DNA of 64,000 nucleotides from Piliocolobus tephrosceles (Eukaryota; Chordata; Mammalia; Primates; Cercopithecidae), in contig NC_045441.1 in the NCBI RefSeq assembly GCF_002776525.5, forward strand, positions 105,760,744 through 105,824,743, in the 5' to 3' direction. Every line of letters starts with the position of its first letter. Within the stretch, counting starts at the first letter, position 1. The notes under the pieces were generated by a model that saw only the letters and a program-made list of their open reading frames with translations, had not been told where the DNA came from and searched no databases. The position numbers were made by a program, and so were the translations under genes. Shown here piece after piece: positions 56,151-64,000 of the stretch.

Positions 56151-57685
56151 GTCATAAAATGACAAAAAAAGTGAAAATTCTAGTTTAATTTAGGTATTTA
56201 TTTATTTGATTTCTATATGAGTAAGGATCATTTAGGAATTTATTCGTTTGGTCACCATAAATAATGGAAGGAATCAAAAAGAAAAAATATCAAGAATTTC
56301 ATAAGACCCTTTTAGAAAGCATCTTGGCAATAGGCATTAAAAGTTATAAAATGCTATGTTCTCTCCCATCCAGTAATTAAGTTTCCCAAACTCTACCTTG
56401 CGTAAATATTCTGAATATTTGGGCCAATATTTTTGTATTAAAATGTTTACTCTTTTATTTTTGTTAATAGTCATATAAGGGGATAGTTGTATAACTGATG
56501 AGATAGAACATTATATGGCCACTAAGTGTACTGTTTTCTGAGAAATTTTAATGGTGAAAAAATGTTTATTATGTTGAAAAAATGTACACAGAATCTATAT
56601 ACAATACAAATCCAACTATGAAAAAATATATATGTGTTTGAAAATATGGCAATGTGTCCATAGTTGCTTCTCCTAGGAAGTTGTTCACATAGTATTATTA
56701 ATTTCTACCCACTTTGTACAGAGTCATTTCTTTTTAAATTTGCCACCTTAATATAAGGCATTAATGTCTTTACTTTCAGTTCAGGGAATGTACAAGTATC
56801 CCAGACTATTGGATAGAGTGGTTCCCATGCAATAATTTTCAAGGAATTCACTCTCAAGCACTTTCAAATGCTGAGCTTCTTTCACTCACCTTGGGTTGTT
56901 GTGTCCAAACATCCCCTTCTTCTGCTGAATCTCCTTTCTCTCCATAGCTTCCTCTCTGGGACAGCTTTCTCTTATTCCTCTATTTCAATCATAGTTTTCT
57001 GCCCTGAACTCCGTACAAGCAAGGTCAGAATTATCTTTAAATCTTTGTTGCTGCTCCAGTGTGATCTTCAGTTTTTATTGAGTGTGACAAAGTAGATGAT
57101 ATAGGAAATATACATAAAGTGATTTGGGCTAATAAATGCTTTTGCTTGACTTATTCACATTATTGTAGCAAGACTTATGCTGGTTAGAGGAGACTAAATG
57201 AATTAAAAATCCCTTTTACTTGACATCCTGTATTTCTGAGAACTTTTGGGAAGGAAAGTACATTATATTTAACTTGTAAGACAGTTTGTATTCATGGAAT
57301 CCACAAAGTTCTAGGAAAGTATGAAGTCACACTGAAGATTTGTCATCAGAGGTGTAGAGAAATGACTCAATCGCCTCATGAGATCTCTGTGTTCAGTTTT
57401 TTTTTTTCTAATCTGTTTAATGACAGAAGAAGTGGGCAGTGCTATGGTCTCTTACACTACTAAAAACTAGTGTTAAAAAGTAATGCTAAAAGTGGTTTGT
57501 TCTCACTCAGAAAATTCTCTGTGTTTGACACAGACTTTTTTTTGAGAGAAAAAGAGATAATGAATGTATGGATTTTTCAAGGGTATTTTAGGTACATTCA
57601 ATGACTGCACCATCCTCTAAAGCACATCCCTGCATTTGATTCTCTTCCAATAAAGGAGAAAATCAACAGAAGCAAAGTTGACAGC

Positions 57686-57714
57686 AAAAAATAAATAAAT
57701 AAATAAATAAAAAG
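57686..57714. repeat. (AAAT)n microsatellite
   Basis: Six AAAT units flanked by A runs. Confidence 0.93.
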
Positions 57715-58247
57715 TCATGCTGCCTGTGACAATGTGTCTGGGACACAAAGCATTGACCTTGAAGCACTGGCCCATTCATTTGTGGATGATTTAATCACTA
57801 GGACATTTTAACATCTGGGTCATTGCTCCATGGCATGTGATCCCATGGATCTCCCTTACTCCTGTTTTCTCACATCTATCTTTATTATTCATCAAAAGGA
57901 GACTCAAGATCTCCACTTCTATGAGTATTGGCTCAATCTCACATAGAGAAGAAATAGGGCAAAAATTGAGAACTAAAGAAATTATCAAACCAAACCATTA
58001 TTCATAGGTGAATTCTACTGAAAAATATTCTCTAACTATTAAACTCAAAATATTTTCTACATATCTGTTATGTAGATGTTAATAAACAACATTTATTTAG
58101 AAATCCAGAAGAAAAATGACACCCTAGCTGGGGTAGTTGGGAATGTGGATAAGAAGAAAGAGAAGTTTATATTGGGAGGCTACTGAAAATTGGTCTTATA
58201 ATTACAAAAGAAAAGAACCATCCATTCTAGAGATAACATAATAAAAG

Positions 58248-58252
58248 GTGTG

Positions 58253-58288
<36 letters not shown>

Positions 58289-58289
58289 A
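58248..58289. repeat. (TG)n microsatellite
   Basis: About 42 bp of TG with one CG-containing unit near the start; the longest TG tract in the window. Confidence 0.95.
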
Positions 58290-59199
58290 TGAGTTAGTGT
58301 TTATTGTTATGGCCATAATAAACAAAGTGAATTATTTTGAATTTATTTATCTGTTAAAACAAAAGCAGAACGTAACAGGTAAAAAACTTAATATGGAAAT
58401 ATTAAATTTCAGTACAAACTAGTAAATTTGCATGGGAGAATCAGATTCAGAAAGAGAAAAACACCCTAATTGAAATTGTTTTATTTAAATAAAAGGAATA
58501 AAAATAAATTTGTGCTTGATTCATTATGCATTATTAGCAAGTAAGTAATGTGTGCTAGAATTGTTATGTTAGTTTAAATTATATTAAAATAATTCAATTC
58601 CTTGCAAACATTAAAAAGAGAGCATGATCTATGTTTTAAACCCATATTAGAAAGGGAATAACATACGTGAAAAGAAAAACTTGAAGGAAAATAACAGAAC
58701 ATTATGAAGACTACGTAGAAATACTGAAAATGTTTGAGTAATGCTGAGTCAAATATAAGAAATTGAATATGTATGGATTATATAATTGATATAAATGTAA
58801 ATTCGTGTGGCAGACAATATGTGAACATGTTAGGACAGTGGCATTAATACTATTGCTATTATTATTAAATTATATTAAATATTATCTTATTTTAAAAATA
58901 TTCCTCCATCGCTTTATCCTGAAGAGTCAAATAGTTTTTATAATTTTTTTGAACTAATATGTCTTTGAATAAAATGTCAGGAAAATTTTGCAAAGAAAAT
59001 GTTTTATTTTTGTTTATAAACAACTTTAACAACCTTGCTTTATTTTTGATATCTAATAACTAATCATTTACATAAAAGCATCACCTATAAAATTAGTTTA
59101 ATGATGATGTGTACTGATCTATAATGGAATTGAATTATAGTTCAGATAATTATCAAAGTGATTACATTTCATAACTTAAAAAATATTTAATAATCTTGT

Positions 59200-59956
59200 A
59201 TTTTTTTCATTTGGCATCATTGGAACATCACTAGAATGATCTGCCTCCTCTTTGAGTTGTTTCAACATATGTTGTATTTCCCATGACTTAGTACTGAACA
59301 TCTAGTTACTGGAGCAGAAATGGAAAATGCCATCAAAGAGAACTGAAAAGCCTTATTTTCCTCGAATTTTCCCTGAGGGCATGGATAACTTATTATTTCA
59401 TGTTGTTCATGCTATTAATGCCACAGCTCCAGTAAACCAAAGCATTAAAGGTTCCCTGCAGCCACAGGATGCATTGTAATAAGAAGACGCAGCATGATTG
59501 TTCAGTGATGTGATGAGCCCATCCCATTTCAGCAGCCTTAGGGAATGTTGTTCCCCTGGTGAGATCCATAGATCTGATTGATCAGAAATTGTCTCTGTCT
59601 AGACTTAGTTCTTGGTGGAATATAATTTCCTTGTAGAGCAACCATTTTTCCAGTTCTGTAATGGTTTTGAAATGATCAGTTTGTAAATGAGGAAGAAATG
59701 TAGGTAGTGAGTAACATTCATATTGTTGTGTCATGATTAATTACCTCATAATCCCACTATTTCCAATGCTGCATTTAGCACAGAGTAATCATTGAAGTAA
59801 CTGGGACTGTGCTGATGATATGCAGAATTTTAAGTAATCCATATTGGACTCTCAGTGAAATTTCAAATCCAAAAATGATATGAAAATGGAATGTAGTTAA
59901 AATAGATAAAAATAACATTAGCTCTTTTAACCCTTTTTTATAATCCTGTGAGGTGG
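59200..59956. other. Repeat-free block, candidate conserved non-coding element
   Basis: About 750 bp with no repeat signature and a more balanced base composition than its surroundings. It contains homeodomain-type TAAT motifs (CTATTAATGCC, GATTAATTACC). Conservation cannot be judged from one sequence. Confidence 0.25.
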
Positions 59957-60560
59957 AACTAAGCTGGAGGCATTACACTATCTGATCTCAAAATATACTA
60001 CAAAGCTATAGCAAAACAGCACAGTCCTAGCATAAAAAACAGACATATAAACCAATGGAACAGAATAGAGAGCCAAGACATACGTCTATGGATTTACAGT
60101 CAATTGAAGGTGCCAAGAACACATGATGGTGAAAGGATGGTCTCTTCAATAAATGATGTCAGGAAAACAGGATATCTATATGCAGAAGAATAAAATTAGA
60201 CCCCTATCTGACACCAAACACAAAAATCAACTCAAAATAAGTTAAAGACTTAAATGTAAGACTGCTAGAAAAAACACAGGGAAAAGCTTTTTGACAATAA
60301 TTGGGCAATAATGTTTTGGATATGACCCCAAAAGCACAGATAACAAAAACAAAAATGGACAAATGTGATTATATCAAACTCATAAGCTTCTGTACAGCAA
60401 AGAAAACCATAAACAGAGTGAAGAGACAACCTACAGAACGTGAGAAAATATTTGCAAGCCATACATCAAATAAAGGGCTAATATCTAAAGTACCTAAGGA
60501 ACTCAAACGATTCAATAACAAGGACAAAAATAACCTGATTTTGAAACAGGCGAAGAAGCT
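59957..60560 (+). mobile_element. L1 ORF2 C-terminal relic, sense
   Basis: GGAACTAAGCTGGAGGCATT, ACAGACATATAAACCAATGG, TCTTCAATAAATGATGTCAGG and CTTCTGTACAGCAAAGAAAAC are the ORF2 region after RT. 5'-truncated. It ends where the MaLR LTR starts (60561). A 99-codon open frame at 60301 is residual ORF2 coding sequence, not a gene. Confidence 0.9.
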
Positions 60561-60903
60561 TGTCCCAGTACACTTGTGCTGTTACAACAAAATACCATAG
60601 GCTGAGTAATTTATAAATAATATAAATTTATTTCTCACAGTTCCAGAGGCTGGGAATTCCAAGATCAAGGAGCTGGCATTCAGAGTCTGATGAGGGCCTT
60701 CTAGTTGTGTCTTTGGCATGGCAATAGGTGAAAGGGTGTAGCTCATTTCCTCCAGCCCTTTTATAAGGCACTATTTCCATTCATGAAGCCAGAGCTGTCA
60801 TTCTCTAATAACCTCCTAAAGGCCCACCTCTTAATACTATTGTGTTGGGGATTAAATTTCAATATGAAATTTTGGAGAGGACACAAACATTCAAACCATA
60901 GCA
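60561..60903 (-). mobile_element. MaLR 3' LTR (MSTD/MLT1A-like), antisense
   Basis: Minus-strand reading starts at 60903 with TGCTATGGTTTGAATGTTTG. It then shows AAATTTAATCCCCAACA, a GGGCCTTTAGGAGG-like block, CTTGATCTTGGAATTCCC, AATAAA and the GTACTGGGACA end. It directly adjoins internal MaLR sequence, so it is the 3' LTR of a partial provirus. Confidence 0.85.
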
Positions 60904-61365
60904 TTCCACTGCTGGTCTCACCAAATTCATGTCCTTCTCACAAAGAAAATGCACTCATTCCATTCCAATAGCCTTAGAAGTCTTAAGTGTTCCAGTATCA
61001 GCTGAAAAATCTAAAGTCCAGAGTCTCATCTAAATATCATCTAAATCAGATATGGGTGAGACTCTAGACACAATTCATGCGGAGGTAAATTGCTTTCAAG
61101 TTGCGAACCTGTGAAGTCAAACAGGTTTTGTACTTTAAAACACAATGATGGGACAGGCACATGATAGACATTCCCATTTTAAAAGGCCGGACAGGAAAGA
61201 AGAAAGGGGTAACAGATACCAAGTAAGTCCAAAACTCAGTAAGGCAAATCATATTCAGTCTTGAGGCTTGAGAATCATCTTCTTTTTTGATTCCATGTCC
61301 TGCCTATCTTACACTCGAGGGTGGAGGTTAGGCCCCTAAGGCTCCAAGTGGATGAATACGAAACC
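60904..61365 (-). mobile_element. MaLR internal sequence (MST/MLT-int), antisense
   Basis: Matches the 3' internal region of MaLR elements in antisense: CCAAATTCATGTCCTTCTC, AAATCTAAAGTCCAGAGTC, TCCAAAACTCAGTAAGGC and TTTGATTCCATGTCCTGCC. Only about 460 bp remain, with no second LTR. No coding capacity. Confidence 0.75.
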
Positions 61366-61592
61366 AACATATACATTCTGGGGATCTATTTGACAGCATA
61401 GTGACTACAGTTAATAATCATGTATTGTATACCTGAAAAATGCTAAGAACAGATCTTAAATATTCTCACCACAAAAAAATTAATATGTGAGGTGATGGAT
61501 ATGTTAATCAGCATGATTTAATAATTTCTTAATGTATACATGTACAAAAACATCATGTTGCATACCATACAATTTTGTAGAACCTGAATATC
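61366..61592 (+). mobile_element. L1M 3' end, sense
   Basis: CAACATATACATTCTGGGGA, GACTACAGTTAATAATCATG, ATGTGAGGTGATGGATATG and ATCATGTTGCATACCATAC are the L1M 3' UTR. It may be the rest of the L1 interrupted at 60560, but about 0.8 kb of intervening L1 would then be missing. Confidence 0.85.
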
Positions 61593-61945
61593 CTTTCTTC
61601 TCCCTGCAAAAATAGGCTCTATCAGGACTGGCTGAACTAGTAAGGTCTCTTGCAAAAATCAGGAGCATCTACATTGAGCTATAAAAATGGAAAATAATTA
61701 GATCTGTTGAGCAAATATCATCTTTATAATATAAAAAATAAATACTGTGAATGACACAGGCTTGATACTCAGGCAAACTGAACAAAGTAGAAAACAAGGT
61801 CAATTGTTTAATTAAATTTAAAATAATTCTACATACAAAAGTCTAAAATAATAAAAATAGATAGAAGCTGAACTAATGGTTTCTAAAGTCCTTCCATGAT
61901 AAGAGCCAGTGTTATAATGAGGAAGGAAGGCCTTGACAGTCCATA
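61593..61945. other. Unassigned spacer
   Basis: AT-rich sequence with no recognised family. It ends with the CCATA that is duplicated after the next LTR. Confidence 0.35.
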
Positions 61946-62036
61946 TGTGGTAGGCTGAATAGTGGTCCCCTAAAGATATCTAAATTTCAATCCCTACAAC
62001 CTGTGAATGTTGTGTTAGGTGGCAAAAGAGACTCTG
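61946..62036 (+). mobile_element. MLT1-type LTR, sense, first segment
   Basis: TGTGGTAGGCTGAATAGTGG, CCTAAAGATATC and ACAACCTGTGAATGTTGTG begin an MLT1-type LTR. It is split by an L1MB-like insertion and continues at 62926. CCATA at 61941-61945 and 63339-63343 is its 5-bp integration duplication. Confidence 0.88.
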
Positions 62037-62925
62037 AAGGGTTAATATCCAGAATATAGAAAAAATTAATGCAACTCAACAAAAAATCAAATAACTTATT
62101 TAAAAAACGGGCAAAAGATTTGAATAGACACTTATCCAAAAATGATACACAAAAGTCAGCAATCATATGAAAAGATGCTCAACATCCCACTAATCATCAG
62201 AGAAATACAAACAAAAACAATGAGATATCGCTTCACGCCCATTAGGACAGCTACTATAAAAAAATGAAAAATAAGTGTTGGCAAAAATGTGGAGAAAGTG
62301 GAACTCTTATGCATTGTTGGTGGTATTGTAAAATGATGCAAATGATGGAAAAGCAGTATGGAGGTGTCTCAAAAAATTAAAAGTAGAACTACCGTATGAT
62401 TCAATAATTCCACTTCTGGATGTAGATCCAAAAGAATTGAAAGTAGGATCTCAAGGAGATATTTGCATACCCATGGTTATAGCAGCGCTATTCACAATAG
62501 CCAAACCAAATATCCATCAACGAATGGATAGATAACTGTGATACATACATAAAATACAGTATTATTCAATCTTAAAAAGAAAGGAAATCCTGTTACAGGT
62601 TACAACATGGATGAACCTTGAGGGGATTGTGCTAACTGAGTAAGCCAATCAAAAAAAAAAAGACATATACTGTGTGATTCCACTTATATGGGGTGTCTAA
62701 AGTAGTCAAACTCAAAGAAACAGAAGCAGAATGGTGGTTACCACAGGGAAGGAAAAGGTGGGAAAAGGGAGTTTAATGGGTATAGCATTTCAGTTTTGCA
62801 AGATGGAAAAGTCCTGGAGATCTGTTTCACAACAATGTAAATATAATCAACACCATTGAACTGTACATTTAAATTGGTTCAGGTGATAAATTTAATGCTA
62901 TGTGTTTTTGCCACAATAATTTTTT
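62037..62925 (+). mobile_element. L1MB-like 3' end, sense, nested in LTR
   Basis: TTAATATCCAGAATATAGAA, AAACGGGCAAAAGATTTG, TAATCATCAGAGAAATACAA, GAACTACCGTATGATTC, CAATGTAAATATAATCAAC and TGTTTTTGCCACAATAATTT run from ORF2 end through the 3' UTR. It is flanked by AAAAGAGACTCTG (62024-62036) and AAAAGGGACTTTG (62926-62938), a diverged 13-bp target duplication. Confidence 0.92.
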
Positions 62926-63338
62926 AAAAGGGACTTTGCAGGTGTGATTATGTTAAGGATCTTGAGATGGGGAGGGTATCCTGGATTATACAGGTGGACT
63001 CACTCTAATTACAATGGTCCTTACAACAGGGAAGCAGCAGATCAGAGTGAGTAGTAGATGTGACAACAGAAGCAAGAGGTTAGAATAATGTGGCCATGAG
63101 CTAAAGAATGCAGCTAAAGAATGTGGTTTCTAGAGGTTGGAAGAAGTAAGAAATGGATTATTCCATAGAGCCTCCAGAATGAACCAGCCCTGTAGACACC
63201 TTGACTTAAGCTCCATAAATTTTATTTGAAACTTTGACTTTCAGAAGTCAGACTTTCAGAACGAGAGAATAAATTTGTCTTGTTTTAAGCCATTAAATTT
63301 GTAATAATTTGTTGCAGCAGCAATAGGAAACTAATGCA
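62926..63338 (+). mobile_element. MLT1-type LTR, sense, second segment
   Basis: Resumes with GGACTTTGCAGGTGTGATTA, AGATGGGGAGGGTATCCTGG, GACACCTTGACTTAAGCTCC, a TTTTAAGCCATTAAATTTG block and CAGCAATAGGAAACTAATGCA. The TG...CA ends are intact across the insertion. Confidence 0.9.
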
Positions 63339-63343
63339 CCATA

Positions 63344-64000
63344 TAGGAGCCCCAGGAAAAGGTAGACAGAAGCCTTTGAGATGAGTCCTTGGTGGCTCTA
63401 GTCTAGAGAAAGTAGACATAGTTTTCTTTAATGTATAAAGAAAAGGGCCAACTTAAAACAAGGTGATAATAACTTACTCTTTGTTGCTTGGAGGAATGAA
63501 GATTGGGTTTAATAATGGTGAATTTTTTCTTCCTCTGTGATAAACCTGTAACCTATAAGCCTCGGCAACATCTATCATGATTTCTACGTATCACAACGAA
63601 CATCTAAAACCACCACACTTTCATCAAAAGAAATACAAATTTTACCCTTTCCATAAATATGATCACCCAGATCGGATAAAATATGATTTGATAGTGCTAA
63701 CCCAAATTTAGAATTGTTTTATGTAATTAAGTTTATGCTGATAACATCTGAAAGTTGTGATAACTGTACACTGTTTTCTTTCAACTGATCAATATACCCA
63801 GAGAAAAGAAATATTTTAACTTAAATAGTTTATCACTAGCCAGTGTGTATGCATTCAATAGGAAAAAAATAACTTTTCTATTGACATGCAAGTCTTCCTA
63901 TAATGAGAAACATTAGGAGTTGAATAGAGCTAGATTTTTTGCAACCGTTAGCCCAAAATCACATATAATATTGATGGGAAATATATTATATATATGGCTG
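63344..64000. other. No recognisable gene or repeat
   Basis: AT-rich single-copy-looking sequence to the window edge. Confidence 0.35.

Larger units (their letters stand above)
56151..59199. other. No gene; simple repeats only
   Basis: Repeat-poor AT-rich DNA with (AAAT)n and (TG)n tracts listed separately. Confidence 0.35.

Noticed and set aside
60301..60600. 99-codon open frame
   Set aside because: Residual L1 ORF2 C-terminal coding sequence that reads into the MaLR LTR.
1..64000. tRNA, rRNA, snRNA or other structural RNA genes, and mitochondrial insertions
   Set aside because: Scanned by eye for familiar sequence blocks on both strands; none was recognised.

Overview
The window looks like AT-rich primate, most likely human, intergenic DNA. 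The evidence is AluJ, AluS-like and AluY-like copies, 3' ends of primate L1 (L1PA/L1PB-like), MaLR LTRs (MSTA, MSTB-like, MLT1-like) and an older mammalian layer of L2 and MIR. I see no protein-coding gene, no exon with convincing coding signal, no structural RNA gene, no CRISPR array and no prokaryotic feature. The longest open frame (46760-47314, 184 codons) is antisense L1 running into single-copy DNA. Family names are assigned by eye from remembered consensus features, so subfamily labels are provisional.

Layout. 1-5.6 kb: MLT1-type LTR end, a long antisense L2 carrying an L1 3' end, an LTR-like repeat with a second partial copy, one Alu, and a solo MSTB-like LTR. 5.7-12 kb: old L1M, L2 (including a head-to-head pair) and MIR in otherwise quiet DNA. 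13-16.3 kb: AluJ, two sense L2 copies, a MIR, two polypyrimidine tracts that form a local duplication, and an antisense L1 with a long target-site duplication. 16.3-24 kb: mostly single-copy DNA, then L2, an L1PA-like 3' end, a probable ERV LTR, a 5'-inverted L1, and an Alu fragment abutting an MSTA LTR. 24-34 kb: L1M, LTRs, a second L1PA-like end, MIR/L2, and an MSTA LTR nested in an L1MA-like 3' end with a clean 5-bp duplication. 34-39 kb: MIR split by an MLT1-type LTR plus a 45-bp copied patch, an AluY-like insertion with target-site duplications, and an LTR-like element split by an Alu. 40.5-47.1 kb: two large L1 ORF2 relics in opposite orientation, forming an inverted repeat with arms of about 2 kb; one arm carries an Alu with an exact 15-bp duplication. 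47-60 kb: largely repeat-poor, including a non-repetitive block near 59.2-59.9 kb. 60-63.3 kb: an L1 ORF2 relic abutting a MaLR LTR plus internal piece, then an MLT1-type LTR split by an L1MB-like insertion, with target-site duplications visible for both events.

Nothing here works together as a pathway. What can be read is insertion history: nested transposons whose order can be dated, local templated duplications, and a few motif matches (CTCF-, YY1- and IRF-like) that are hypotheses only. I did not find a new biological system. The most noteworthy items are the 45-bp templated patch at a repair junction, the polypyrimidine/L2 local duplication, and the L1 inverted repeat.
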